Assembly: GCF_029227915.1 (NCBI RefSeq)
Contig: NC_079877.1
Coordinates: forward strand, 29,663,851-29,723,850
From: Hydractinia symbiolongicarpus
Lineage: Eukaryota > Cnidaria > Hydrozoa > Anthoathecata > Hydractiniidae
Direction: 5' to 3'
DNA length: 60,000 nt
Positions 45,801 to 55,600 of the stretch are shown in pieces. Numbering within the stretch: the first letter of the stretch is position 1; each line of letters starts with the position of its first letter. The notes beneath the pieces are model-generated. The model did not search any database and was not told where the DNA came from. It worked only from the letters and a program-made list of their open reading frames with translations. Made by a program: the position numbers and the translations under genes.

Positions 45801-48800
45801 CTGCGACAGGAAAATGGCTATTAAAAACTGGCGGAACACCTTCAAGAAATACGGGACCAGAAAGCGGAGCTTATGGTGCGAATTAAATTTGAATGTTAGC
45901 GATTTTCTTTCCGTTATCGATCCTTTGAATTTTTTTAACTGATATACTGATTTTTTAGGTTCAGACATGTATGTGTATCTTGAGGCAAGTGGAATACCAC
46001 CAGGTTCAACCCACACTTTAATCAGCCCGGTATTTAAAAGCTCTTCCCAAGCTTGCATTTCGTTTAATTATCACATGTATGGTGCCTCCATGGGAAGTCT
46101 TGAATTGAATTTAATCCAGGGAAATCTTAAGACGCAATTGTTCTCTGAATCAGGCGATAGGGGTAACCAATGGAAAAGTACGAGCAAAGACTTCCGTACA
46201 TCACGTGATTACCAATTGGAATTTAAAGGAATTGTTGGCAGGAGTTTCACTAGTGACATTGCTCTGGATAATTTACATGTATTCGATGGGCCTTGTAACG
46301 GTAAGGGAAGTTAATTTAACCTGTAAATGAGGATGTAGGGAAAATTGAAATAATTCTGCAAATTTATTATTATGAATTTAACTTCTATTATATCAAGGAA
46401 CTATACGTTATTTAACTCCAAATTAGACGAGTTTTTTATTCATTTTTTTGTTTTGCTGTTGTTGTTGTTGTTGTTTTTGTTGTTGTTGTTTTTTTCATAA
46501 TTTTTTGGGTCTTATATATTTATTCTCCTTTCTCAAACAGGAAATGGAAAAACTACTACTGTTGCAAAGACAACCACAAAGATACCGACAACAACTACAA
46601 AGATACCGACAACAACTACAAAGAGACCGACAACAACTACTAAAAGACCGACAACGACCACGAAAAAGACGACAACACCCCGCGCTACCACCTCAACCAC
46701 TACAACTCCTTTAACCCCGCCTAGCACAATAACATTCAGTAAGATTTGATTCATTCTTTCTAGGCGCCTTTCTTATTTTTTTTTTTATTAAGCCTTCGTT
46801 TTCTTTGAAAAATATAACACTTTCGTTTATATAGATTGCAGTTTTGACAAAGACCTTTGTGGATTGGAACAGAGCAAGACAGACAAACTTGATTGGAATT
46901 TGCAGGCAGGAAGAACAATAAGTTCGCGAACAGGTCCCAATGGAGATCGTACTTCAGAGGGTGGAAAATACATTTACTTGGAAGCATCAGGCGTAAGAAG
47001 AAAGGGTGATGATGCAATAATTTCAACACCTTTTATGCAATTCTCTAATCAACCACAATGTCTAGAGTTTTTTTATCACATGTATGGCTCACAGATGGGT
47101 AACCTGGTCGTCTTCCTAGAAGATAAGAATGGAAAAAGGGAAACTTTGTTTCAAGTGGTTGGAAATAAGGGCAATAAATGGCATCAAAAGCTAGTTAACT
47201 TAGCCGGTGATTACGGAGTATGGAAGAAGGTAATTTAGTAGTGACATTGCAAAATTACTTCTTGAAATGTTGTTTGACAACTTGTCTATTAAAAAAACAT
47301 CTTTTTGTAGATTGTCTTTAGAGGAATAAGGGGTTCAGGATACGCATCTGACATTGCTATTGACGATCTTTACATTTACCAATCACCATGCCCTAATTTA
47401 CCATCTCCAAGTAAGTACACATTACGCACAGCGTTCTTGCGCTTTGCTCCAACCTCCGCATTTGTTTTTAGATTTCTTGGGTCATAATATATTTTATTAT
47501 CTTTTTAACCAGCTTTGTTGTCGTGCAGTTTCGAACACACATTTTGTGAGTGGAAAAACGGTGGCGACTTCAAGTGGCAACGTTTACGAGGTTCGACTCT
47601 ATCAATGGGAACTGGACCAAGTTTTAGTGCAACTGGAATTACTGGTAACCTCTTTAATAATAAATTATTATTTATAACGAAGGGAGGTATAATATACTTC
47701 TTTGATATATCATAAAAGAATAATTCATTAAACACTTCAGAGGGTATGGTTATAATGCTTCTGATCAGGGTGCAATTCAACTTGCAAGTTTTTCGCAAAA
47801 CCAGCCGATAAAACCTTTGAATATAACATCTTTTAATTTAGTATTTTGTCTACAAACAAGTATTATTTGATTTGAATGACTCACTCAAGGTATCTTTAAT
47901 ATCTTCATATTTTTATTAACATCACCAACAGGATACTACATATACACTGAGGCATCTTATCCACGTGTTATGTTTGATAAAGCCTCGTTGACATCTCCAT
48001 TTGTTTACACGTCAAGTCCTATGTGTATGAGTATGTTTGTTCACATGATGGGTAATGGAATCGGATCTCTATCGGTGACTGCTGTCACAAAAGATGGAAA
48101 AACCATAAAATTATTCTATGCTGAAGGCCAAATGTCAAAACATTGGACCAATGTTGCTGTAGATTTACCAGTTCAAGCTGCAATGACTGTAAGCTATGTA
48201 GTTTGCGTACTAAATGAAGGATTGCATAAGTGCGACAAATTTCTAGGCGCACATTAAACGCTAAATTGATTAAGTGAACATGTTTAATTCAATAGAAGTA
48301 TTGTGGCATCCGTTTCAGTTAAGAAAGGGAAATAAAGTCAGTGGAGCCTTTTTTAATGAAAACATTTTACGTGATACTCCTTCTAAAACCTTTTTATCTA
48401 TCGCACAATAATGCAATATAAAATTCTCAATCGACAATGTTAGTTTTGTTCATCACCATGTTGCAGTTGTTTGTTGTTATTTTTAGTTGCAAATTAAAGC
48501 TGCAGTTGGCAAAAACTATCAAGGAGATATTGCTGTTGATAATATTCTTGTGCAACCTGGCCGGTGCCCAAAGAAACAAAAGGTGGAGATGTCCTGCAAT
48601 TTTGAACAAAACTGCCCACTTCAATATAAAACTCCTTCTTCTTTTCACTGTGCACCAGTTAAAACAACTACTACTACTAATGGAGCCAAAAGTGAGTTGA
48701 AATTTCCATTGGCTATTCACAAATCTATATATAAAAGCAATGTTTGTTTTTGCTATCACATGTTTTCATGAACTAGATAGAGCACGTTGCTTTTAGTGCA

Positions 48801-50019
48801 ATTAAAACAGATAGTAGAAACGTCGTAAAACATACGTGTACGTTTTCATTTTTGACTTACTCTATTAAAATTAAAGTATTGACAAACATTTTTCAGTTCA
48901 GAAAAAACATATTCGTTTTTTTTTACAAAAAATAAAAATACATTAAAAAGCATGTTAAATATACTTGCACGGTTTTTCGTTAAAGTCGAGGTTTTTAACC
49001 TAAAAAACTCGAAAAACACACGCAGTTTGTGTTACAGAAATTATTCTTACAAATCCATGTGTTTCGAATGAAATGGGGTCCCAAATTTTATCAAAAAAGT
49101 GAAGGAGAGCGCTTGGTGTGCAACCTTCTGTATCTTCCTACACGAAATGCCTCTAGTGAATACCTGCAACAAAGAATAGTACAAATAAACAAGATAGAAT
49201 TCAACAGGTTAATAAGTGTATTTATTATAGACTCATTCCTTTCGTGGAGTAATACATGTGGTCGCAAAGCTGGTCAAGTTGAGATTGCTATTCCAAAAGT
49301 GTCTCCTCGTGGCTCCTGTATGAGCTTTAACTACACTATCCGTAATAAGGGAACTTGCCGAATCAACGTTTATCACGTGTTCAAGGATGGAACACGAACG
49401 TACACAACTAGGCAGCCTTACATTTATGATCGTGCTGAAGGAGTGTGGGTACATCACAGTGTTCCTTTGACAAATTCGCCGAATCAAAGTGGGCATAAGG
49501 TATGTATTAAGAGTTATTATAAATAGAACTACGTATAGTTCATTTCATAAGGGTTCGCGAAATCTTTCGCCTCTTAGGATGCGTGTATGGGCGAAATATG
49601 AAAGCTGTGATTCTAAGAATTCTAAGAAAGTTGGTCATATCTTTTCTCTCAAATTAAACTTAAAAACCATGCTAGAAATTCTGTTGAACCAATGATGTTT
49701 ATAGCAATAGCGTAGTCTAACTGTCGCCAAAATCGGGTCGTGATAAACCGCAAATGAAATTTGAAGTTAAAAATAACAAATGCGATAAAAAAAGTTTATC
49801 GACCGTGCGGGGATGTGCGAATCGTTGTGGATTGTCCACAAGATAACGCCTAGTTTTCTTGAATTTTCTCTCCTTTGCTTATTTTGTATTGTATCTTCTT
49901 CTCGTTATTAGCAACAAATGTTACGTGTATTTTAGGTTCGTCTCACTACAAACTCTATGTCATCATGCAAATATGTTGGTATTGATGACATTGTAGTAAA
50001 GGATGGTTTATGCGGTTAA
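33753..50019 (+). CDS. Secreted astacin metalloprotease with TSP1 and MAM domains, 18-exon model
   Basis: Exons: 33753-33804, 34058-34101, 34182-34287, 34371-34463, 37182-37307, 38136-38259, 44447-44634, 44968-45339, 45591-45875, 45959-46300, 46541-46738, 46835-47229, 47311-47410, 47513-47644, 47932-48188, 48487-48691, 49231-49499, 49936-50019. They sum to 3,372 nt: 1,123 residues in one frame. Layout: signal peptide (1-14), acidic propeptide with heptad-like Leu (18-130), astacin domain (about 130-317), two TSP1 repeats (about 321-425), MAM1 (about 428-575), Thr-rich linker (578-642), MAM2 (645-803), MAM3 (811-960), MAM4 (968-1123). [12 protein letters not shown] gives zinc ligands H214, H218, H224 and catalytic E215; Met-turn GIMHYG has M271 and Y273. 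Four astacin Cys are present. Predicted to be a secreted zinc endopeptidase acting on matrix or propeptides. Introns 4 and 6 are full of repeats. Confidence 0.93.
34058..34101 (+). CDS. Astacin exon 2 (propeptide start)
   Basis: Acceptor ttctcag. Encodes [15 protein letters not shown]. The only donor that keeps the frame is gttatt, a weak site, so the 3' boundary is less certain. Confidence 0.65.
34182..34287 (+). CDS. Astacin exon 3 (propeptide)
   Basis: Encodes a helical, acidic stretch with [20 protein letters not shown], spaced Leu residues suggesting an amphipathic helix. Acceptor gttttag, donor gtatta. Confidence 0.82.
34371..34463 (+). CDS. Astacin exon 4 (acidic propeptide)
   Basis: Encodes [20 protein letters not shown], strongly acidic. 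Acceptor cctcag, donor gtaaga, phase 1 both sides. Confidence 0.88.
34661..34708. repeat. 13-bp perfect inverted repeat
   Basis: Arms ATGTTCATTCTAT (34661-34673) and ATAGAATGAACAT (34696-34708) with a 22-base loop, in astacin intron 4. Function unknown. Confidence 0.85.
35566..36822 (+). repeat. Repeat B, copy 2 (in astacin intron 4)
   Basis: Nearly identical to 2572-3817, including the 83-codon frame at 35737-35988 and a repeat C 3' part. Very low divergence means recent movement or conversion. It makes up nearly half of the 2.7-kb intron. Confidence 0.88.
37182..37307 (+). CDS. Astacin exon 5 (propeptide end and maturation site)
   Basis: Encodes [14 protein letters not shown], then [20 protein letters not shown]. 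'ALNDRRxLW' is the usual stretch before the mature astacin N-terminus. The Asp in EEVDM may be the latency aspartate (the F-x-G-D motif is not intact), an inference. Confidence 0.9.
38136..38259 (+). CDS. Astacin exon 6 (N-terminal subdomain)
   Basis: Encodes [17 protein letters not shown], then SCIKFHQRT and [10 protein letters not shown], the first conserved Cys and the beta strand before the G-C-x-S-Y-V-G segment. Phase 2 donor gtgagc. Confidence 0.93.
38576..38786 (+). CDS. Possible alternative terminal exon of the astacin gene
   Basis: After acceptor 'attgcgcag' the sequence continues exon 6 in frame: [14 protein letters not shown], echoing the canonical G-C-W-S-Y-V-G start of exon 7, then about 58 residues and a TAA. 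Using it would give a secreted propeptide plus first strands, with no zinc site. It lies just before the repeat cluster and outside known repeat copies. It could equally be a chance open frame. Confidence 0.35.
38880..39463 (+). repeat. 575-bp repeat family D, copy 1
   Basis: Begins 'tagtcgataaatcccgtgg' and ends 'ggcgtattattatatag'. Internal 'gacgtcatcaaaccgtcc' and 'ggtcccaggttgtccctag'. Very similar to 43586-44173 and related to 43014-43586. Non-coding, non-autonomous. Confidence 0.88.
39464..40265 (+). repeat. GCCGGG/TTAGTACAGG repeat array
   Basis: Begins 'actagccgggaaacccagcg' right at the end of repeat D copy 1. It holds several variants of the module 'ttagtacaggtaaac' followed by 'gcacac' and by 'ggaaacag', spaced 110-150 bases apart. 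The most complete copy of this family in the window. Confidence 0.75.
40850..41215 (+). repeat. Repeat termini cluster ('gacagacggaatacggctat')
   Basis: Two ends of the type 'gacagacggaatacggctat' + 'tataatagaga' occur at about 40983 and 41159, each followed by a 'cccgtggaaaaatcca' start. This looks like head-to-tail insertion of related non-autonomous elements. Confidence 0.65.
42289..43013 (+). repeat. Repeat A, copy 2 (in astacin intron 6)
   Basis: Nearly identical to 1826-2572 and ends at the same 'ggcgtattattatatag' terminus. Repeat D copy 2 begins at the next base. A deletion of about 15 bases near 42575 distinguishes the copies. Confidence 0.88.
43014..43586 (+). repeat. Repeat D, copy 2 (variant)
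   Basis: Begins 'actagtcgataaggcccgtgg'-like and ends with the shared terminus. More diverged from copies 1 and 3 than these are from each other. Confidence 0.85.
43587..44173 (+). repeat. Repeat D, copy 3
   Basis: Directly follows copy 2 head to tail. Same order of internal blocks as copy 1 with few differences. It ends about 270 bp before astacin exon 7. Confidence 0.88.
44447..44634 (+). CDS. Astacin exon 7 (zinc-binding helix)
   Basis: Encodes [20 protein letters not shown], then [20 protein letters not shown] and [18 protein letters not shown]. The HExxHxxGxxHE motif and following R are complete. Downstream of a 6.2-kb repeat-filled intron. Confidence 0.97.
44968..45339 (+). CDS. Astacin exon 8 (Met-turn, first TSP1)
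   Basis: Encodes [18 protein letters not shown] (Met-turn), [15 protein letters not shown] (domain end) and [20 protein letters not shown] (TSP1 with W-x-x-W and C-S-x-S/T-C-G). Donor gtttgt is weak but is the only one keeping phase with the next exon. Confidence 0.95.
45591..45875 (+). CDS. Astacin exon 9 (second TSP1, MAM1 start)
   Basis: Encodes [20 protein letters not shown] and RTRSRQC, a TSP1 repeat, then [11 protein letters not shown], the start of MAM1. Acceptor gttttag, donor gtgcga. Confidence 0.95.
45959..46300 (+). CDS. Astacin exon 10 (MAM1)
   Basis: Encodes [46 protein letters not shown] and [14 protein letters not shown]: the A-x-L-x-SP, C-x-x-F-x-Y-x-M-x-G and D-I-A-x-D marks of MAM domains. 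Confidence 0.96.
46441..46495. repeat. GTT-rich microsatellite in astacin intron 10
   Basis: 'tgctgttgttgttgttgttg' and a second GTT run. It sits 50 bases before the Thr-repeat exon. Confidence 0.85.
46541..46738 (+). CDS. Astacin exon 11 (Thr-rich mucin-like linker)
   Basis: An 18-nt period (acaactacaaagataccg and variants) encodes repeats of TTTTK(I/R)P, then [14 protein letters not shown]. Likely heavily O-glycosylated spacer between MAM1 and MAM2. The repeat nature suggests length variation between alleles. Confidence 0.93.
46835..47229 (+). CDS. Astacin exon 12 (MAM2, first part)
   Basis: Encodes [41 protein letters not shown] and [14 protein letters not shown] with GNKGNKWHQ. Near-complete MAM with the last segment in the next exon. 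Confidence 0.96.
47311..47410 (+). CDS. Astacin exon 13 (MAM2 end)
   Basis: Encodes [20 protein letters not shown] and [13 protein letters not shown], the G-x-x-G-x-x-D-I-A-I-D-D end of MAM2. Confidence 0.95.
47513..47644 (+). CDS. Astacin exon 14 (MAM3 start)
   Basis: Encodes [20 protein letters not shown] and WQR, then [12 protein letters not shown]. Matches the C-x-F-E ... C-x-W ... D-F-x-W-x-R start of a MAM domain. Confidence 0.95.
47932..48188 (+). CDS. Astacin exon 15 (MAM3 middle)
   Basis: Encodes [20 protein letters not shown], then [20 protein letters not shown] and GNGIGSLSV. The E-x-W-position residue is HW ([10 protein letters not shown]). Confidence 0.95.
48487..48691 (+). CDS. 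Astacin exon 16 (MAM3 end, MAM4 start)
   Basis: Encodes [20 protein letters not shown] and LVQPGRCP, closing MAM3, then [15 protein letters not shown] and a short Thr run ([10 protein letters not shown]). The MAM4 start is atypically short and carries the Thr insertion. Phase 1 joins directly to 49231. Confidence 0.9.
49231..49499 (+). CDS. Astacin exon 17 (MAM4 core)
   Basis: Encodes [20 protein letters not shown] and [20 protein letters not shown], then WVHHSVPL. Acceptor tattatag. The frame open upstream of 49231 is not needed, since exon 16 joins here in phase. Confidence 0.9.
49936..50019 (+). CDS. Astacin exon 18 (MAM4 end, stop)
   Basis: Encodes [20 protein letters not shown] and VKDGLCG with TAA at 50017-50019. 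The protein ends right at the closing Cys of MAM4, with no membrane anchor, so it is secreted. Confidence 0.92.
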   Translation, partial: VRLTTNSMSSCKYVGIDDIVVKDGLCG

Positions 50020-51080
50020 CTAACGGTTCAAATGGAAGGCTTACCCATTATGTAAAACTCGCACAGTTTAAGTTTTGTGCATCTTATAATTATTTAACAA
50101 TTATCGCAACCTTACATTACTTCTCGATTTTTAATTTTTGTTTATACCATTGAGGAATTCGAGGGTTTTTTTTGATTTCAGAAGTTAAAAGTCAATATAG
50201 AGTAAACACATATTCTCATTTTTTTCTAATTTCTGTATAAAATATAGAAATGTTACATAAAATACGTGAATGTAATTAGACACTAAAGTATCTTAACGTA
50301 ATCACTTGTAAATCGAAAATCAAACAAATGGAAGAGATACTTCTGTTATATTTTGCAATTTATGACCTCGCAAGTTGTAGGAAGTTTTTTTGTATCTTTG
50401 TCGTAATCATTCACCTCTCTTTATTTACTTACATTAGAGGAGCTAAAAATATTGATTTTCATCTTTTTAAGATACAAAGAAATGGGTAGTTTTTTGATTG
50501 TCACCCGAAGAAATGTTGATTAATACAGATGTAGTATGTGATAAAAGGAACAAAATGATGACAATCAATTTTACTAATGTCTGTAACTCATCTGTGACAC
50601 TATCACCATCGTGAAATTTGTGCAAATTACCAAAGCATATTGAACATCAATCTACTTAAGTTCTGGTTCGAATTTTAACATTCTGTGTGGAGTTTAACAT
50701 ATCTTCGGGTTTTTACATATTTTGTATGACAAAACAATGACAACAATTGCCCAAAAAATCGGTTTTCCCCAATTTACGGGTTAAATACAAAAACATTTGA
50801 CAAATAGGAGTAATCACGTGTCACAACTGTCAGAAAGACTTCTTTTAAATTATGTTATAAATTTCAAATTCTAATCGTAATTTTAACAATCTATTTCAAG
50901 GTATTTTACCGATTATGAGGACTTTATAAAACGGGTAATGTCGAGTAATAGTCAATATGTAATACTCTAGTAGGCATGAATGGAAAAAGGGATGCGTCAC
51001 ATTATCAACGTGATGTAACTTACGGATATATCGAAATATTTTGGTAAGTAGCTACCAGCAATTTGTGATTTAGTACTTAT
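50020..51080 (+). other. Astacin 3' flank, no gene
   Basis: AT-rich; no clear AATAAA close to the stop codon. The 3' UTR end cannot be placed. Nothing else recognisable. Confidence 0.4.
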
Positions 51081-51084
51081 GGAG

Positions 51085-51960
51085 GTAGTGCGGGACTGTT
51101 TTCCACGTTCACGTGGCTAAACCCTGTATAGATCCCTTTAATAATAACCGTGTTTGTGCGCGTATAAAAGTCGTGTTACGGAAACACGAAATGCGATATC
51201 TAAAGGACGGACGAATCCGCGGATATATGCACGGACTACCGACTGGTCTATATTATATGACCCGTATACGTCTGTGTGAATGTGCGGCAAAGCATACCAA
51301 ATTTCATCCTCAAAGATGAAGATTTTCACAGCTATCGTCACAGAAATCACCCCCGTCCAATTTTTGAAATCCCTAGGACATGCTTGCGTGATAGAAGGTA
51401 TACCAAGTTTCTCCTAAACTAAAAGCACGAAATCGTATCATCTGTCTGGACAATGAGTTTAGCGGTAAGCATTCAAAGTGCCTCTTTTTGAGCTTTGTTT
51501 GTTCTGCATGCTTTGCATTTAAGGAAATGTTTGTTTTTTAAACGCCGTTTGTACAGTTTAGAAAAACATTTATCCAGGCTTAATAAGTGATTCTGAAATA
51601 ACTGAAAACTCTGGTGTTTTACATGAGGTAGATGTCATCTCAGACAGGGGAATTTCTAATCAATAATCTGTGCAATAGATGTATTTTTCCAACAGTTGGT
51701 CAATCTCTCTATTTATTCTAGAATTATTTTGTAACACACATCCTGCTAGAAGTGACGTCAGAAGTTTTGGTATGGCGTTATCATTTTCTAAGAACACGTG
51801 TTTTCGCCTTTGACATTGATGAGTCGATTGGCTTGATTTGACCCAACTTTAAGGAGTAGGCCCCATTTTGGTCCCAGGTGGTCCCTAGTTACCCACGAGA
51901 AATATGCCGTCTGTTTTTTCACCCATTTTCAAGTTATGTGACAGCAAATTTATAAACGCA
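51085..51960. repeat. Diverged repeat fragments
   Basis: A GC-richer patch at 51100-51340 with 'ccacgttcacgtgg' and a piece at about 51860-51960 ('ggtcccaggtggtccctag', 'ttcaagttatgtgacagc') matching the inside of repeat D. Old, eroded copies without coding frames. Confidence 0.5.
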
Positions 51961-53340
51961 CTGCAATGAATTCACTAGGTGTAAAGACGCGTAATCACCC
52001 TTATAGAAAAAAATTAACACATACAATTTTCATATTTCTTTCAAAGTTCAGACAGAGTTATGACTTTCCTGAAAATTTTAGGATATAAAACCTACTAGAA
52101 ATGGAAAAATGGTACTTCAATATCTTGAATTTATTGCTGCCAGCCGCCATATTTAACGATCTTGTTGATCTCTTATTCTCGTCTAATAAGCGGGTGTCGC
52201 AAAATTTTCGTGTGAAACTGTGGGTAAACAAACGGCCTTATGTTTAAATGAGCACTGAGATGAAGTTCGATAAAATCGCGATTATGGTAGGCTCCGTTCA
52301 CGCTGTTCTTTTGGCTTGTTTTTATTTGTAAAACATAGCATCAAAAAGTGGAAAGAAATTTTGGTTCTGTTTAAAAAAGTGGCCGCGCGTAAAAACATCC
52401 GTATCACTTTCTCCACTTAGATTTAATTTTCTTCTATTCTATTTGCCATTGTTTTTGGAAACCAGACATAACAAAACAGAAAGAAGAAATCACAGCATTG
52501 CCTAGTGGTTATTAATTATGATAATTAGTGCTTGTCACGCTCCTTCTTTTTTATTAGCATATGACCGGGAAGAATGCTCATTGTGATAGTTGAAGATAGT
52601 TGAAGCACTATGGAGATAATTAAATTTAGAGCATGAAAGGGGAAATTCTGAAATTTAGGTATTCTAATTGTCTAGATCTGATACTGCCTCCATAAGGAAA
52701 CTGTTTGAACAAAGGAAAATAATCAAAAAGTAAGACAGCTAGTGAGGCGAAGCTGTCTTCAGAAACAACAACAAGAAGTGGTCAGTGTTGCAAAGAAGTC
52801 TGATTTCAGTAATTTAAAACGTTTCAATAATGAAGAATAACACAGAAACTTCTGTTTTATCAGGTTTATCTGATTTATCATATTCGGAACTTTGTTGATA
52901 CATTCAAAAAACCATTACGATGGAAACACAGCTACGGATACTCTCCCTCATTCATTATTTTTTCTGTAATGGCATGAATCCAGCAACCATATGATCGATT
53001 TTGCCGTGCGTTTATTATCTCATGATTCGTGCAATGAAATGCAATGGCGGTTCTGTAGGCGAAGAGAAATTGGGGTGAGATTGTTATTTCTATGAAACAT
53101 TTGAACATGTTCTGGTTGTCAGTTTTTTTCTCATGTATATCTTTCAATTTTTACAATAAATTAGGCACCTAAAAAAATTTGCCTACAGGATGATTGCGCG
53201 CCTTTAATAATACTGTCGCTGTTAATCATTGTAATGACGTAAGGTTTTAATTGCCGATTAAGAAATAAGACTTATTGTTTTTAAATTTACTCATGTTTTG
53301 TGAAACTTTTATTCTTGTGTTTTTATTTTAGGAGTAAAGT
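51961..53340. other. Gene-free stretch
   Basis: No recognised domain, repeat or splice pattern on either strand. Small open frames only. Confidence 0.4.
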
Positions 53341-53349
53341 AGGACCACT

Positions 53350-55600
53350 TCGAAACTTTGTACGAAACTAGAAAATATAATTTTGTTTTTATAATTACGT
53401 TCATTCTTACAAAAACGATGAGATTTCATATAAAATATTGGAGAGACAATATAACTAAAATTGCAATATTTATTGACGATGGTGTTGACATTGATAAGAA
53501 TTATATAACAGCAAAACAAGATGCGCTATTTGTTCGACAATCTTTACAACTGTCAGGTTTTGTAGAAAATGCAGAACAGTCAGTGTGGGATCCGAAACAG
53601 CAGATTATTGGTTAGATGTCTCGGTAGACTTGGAAAAATGGAGTGGTACATACTAGAAAAGAGAATGGGTTCAGCGAAACAATTAGTAAACGATATTATT
53701 ATACACCTACACAAGCGCAAGAAAACTTTCATAGCTGTGTGGTTTATATCTATGAAAATTGTGATGGGGGCAATTACACAACTAAAAACAAAAAAATTAT
53801 ATTCTGTTATTAAGCAAGCATTCTTCTGGGATGATACGTAAAATATAGCAAAGTACCCTCACGCGATTAAAGAAATAAGGGAATTAAAAAGCTATAAAAT
53901 ACGCACTGGAATCTTAAAAATCTTTTTGATAGAACAGAAGATTCTATGGAAAACGGATAATTTTGCAGTGTCGAAAATTGTAAAAGCGGAAAGACGAAAA
54001 AATGATCTACAAATTATAGCTGAAAATATATTTTATATATGTAGGAAAAATAGAATTGAATTAACTGTAAACTGGGTTCCAAGGGAACATTTTAAATTTG
54101 CTGACACTCTTAGATAACTGCATAGTAATAGAAGAGCTTTATAATAATTTGAACCAACTGTTTGGCCCTTTTACTGTTGACAGATTTGCTGACAACGACA
54201 ACAAAAAGATTTTTCGGTTTTACTCAAAATTTTATTGTCCCAATACAAAAGGAGTAAATCGGCTAAATATAGGCAGGAAAGGCGAAAACAACTACATAGT
54301 ACCTCCAAGTCTTGTAGGTAAGTGTTAAAACACATGAAAACTTCGAAATGCAAAGGTATAATTGTGTTACCTTATTGCCCTTCTGTTTATTTCCGGCCAA
54401 TACTGTTTTCAGAAAACAAAACTGCAGTCACAGACGGAAAGGTTTTGGACACCCAAAAGTAACACAAGGGAAAAATAAGAAAGGTTTCATCGGCAGCAAA
54501 AAATTCGTTTCAGCAATACTAGCTGTCCGTTTGGGTTTCAGACAAAAATGCCACAGGGCAAATGCGTCCGTTGAGACTACAAAAAATTAGAGTAATACCA
54601 CAGGGCTGAGTACTAGTCCACTGGGACTTTGATTAAGAGCACAATACTATACTCTGAAAGCTCAAGTAGAATCAAATTGTCATAACTTTCTCCCTTTTAA
54701 ACTTTATCACAAAACACTTAAAAATTGAAACTTAGAACAAATCTTTAAAACATTTAGCTGTCATTTTTTAGAGAAAAGAACGCCCTTAAGAAATATCAAT
54801 CGTCGTTTAACCTTTGGGAGCGCTGGTGTAAGTTTTTAAAATGTCAATTTCGCCAGCCAAACCAACCACTTGCGTTGTTTGTAGTAAGCGAATTTCAGTT
54901 CGAGTGGTCTTTGTCAAAAATCGAATGTGCTTTTTATGCAATAAAGTTTTTTATCTTCTCGGAGGGTACGTAACTGCAATCCTTTAGGCTTCTAAACGAA
55001 TATTATTTCGACCAAGAAAAATAGAAAACATTTACAATATGAGGACATTAGCCATATGATTAATTGGCTATGCAGGGTTTAAGAAATTTTTCGGGATAAC
55101 CGGTCTTAGACGTTGTGATATATCAATTTGTGAATCTTTCATAACACTGTTCATAAAAAAAATGCCAAAACTGACGCTTAAAGAGAAAGAAATTGGACTT
55201 TTATTAGCAAGACTGGAAACGAATTGTGTCCAGTCAAAAATCTAAAATGTACTTAGAACTTACAAAGTTAACGGACGAGAGTTCAGAGGAGTTTATTTTT
55301 AAAGCAGTTACTGTGACAAAATATAATTCGTTTGGAACTCCGAGAAAAGGAAAGAGCTTCTCGTACACAAGAATGAGGGAAATACTCCTAGAAGAGCTGG
55401 GCAGTATCTGTTTGGAATAATCAAAGTTTGTCCTACATAGCCTAAGGTCTGGTGGTGCAACAGCAGTTGCGAATGGCGGGGTCGCAGACAGTTTATTCAA
55501 ACGACATGGGTGTTGGAAGTCAGAATCAACCAAAGATGGGTACGTGCAAGATGATCTTAACTCTTTACTCTCAGTCTCAAAAGCATTAGGTTTTTAATAT
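53350..55600 (+). mobile_element. DIRS-like (tyrosine-recombinase) retrotransposon, degenerate
   Basis: In order on plus: RT palm end (53418-53612) with KYWRDNITKIAIFIDDG, the catalytic DD; then SLQLSGFVENAEQS; RNase H part (53926-54117) with KTDNFAVSKIV and VNWVPREHFKFADTL; then LFGPFTVDRFADNDNKK and YCPNTKGV; NNYIVPPS and the linker; then tyrosine recombinase (55226-55600) with SFSYTRMREILLEE, HSLRSGGATAVA, FKRHGCWKSESTKDGY. The RT-RNaseH-YR order is characteristic of DIRS elements. Many stops and frameshifts, so inactive. YR H-x-x-R and Tyr are retained. Confidence 0.82.

Noticed and set aside
49029-49230. Extension of the astacin exon upstream of 49231
   Set aside because: The open frame begins without an ATG and cannot be joined to exon 16 (phase 1) without hitting a stop. 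Exon 16 joins 49231 directly in phase, and the total then divides by three.
54348-54590. Independent small basic protein
   Set aside because: It lies in the RNase H to recombinase linker of the degenerate DIRS-like element, in a shifted frame.
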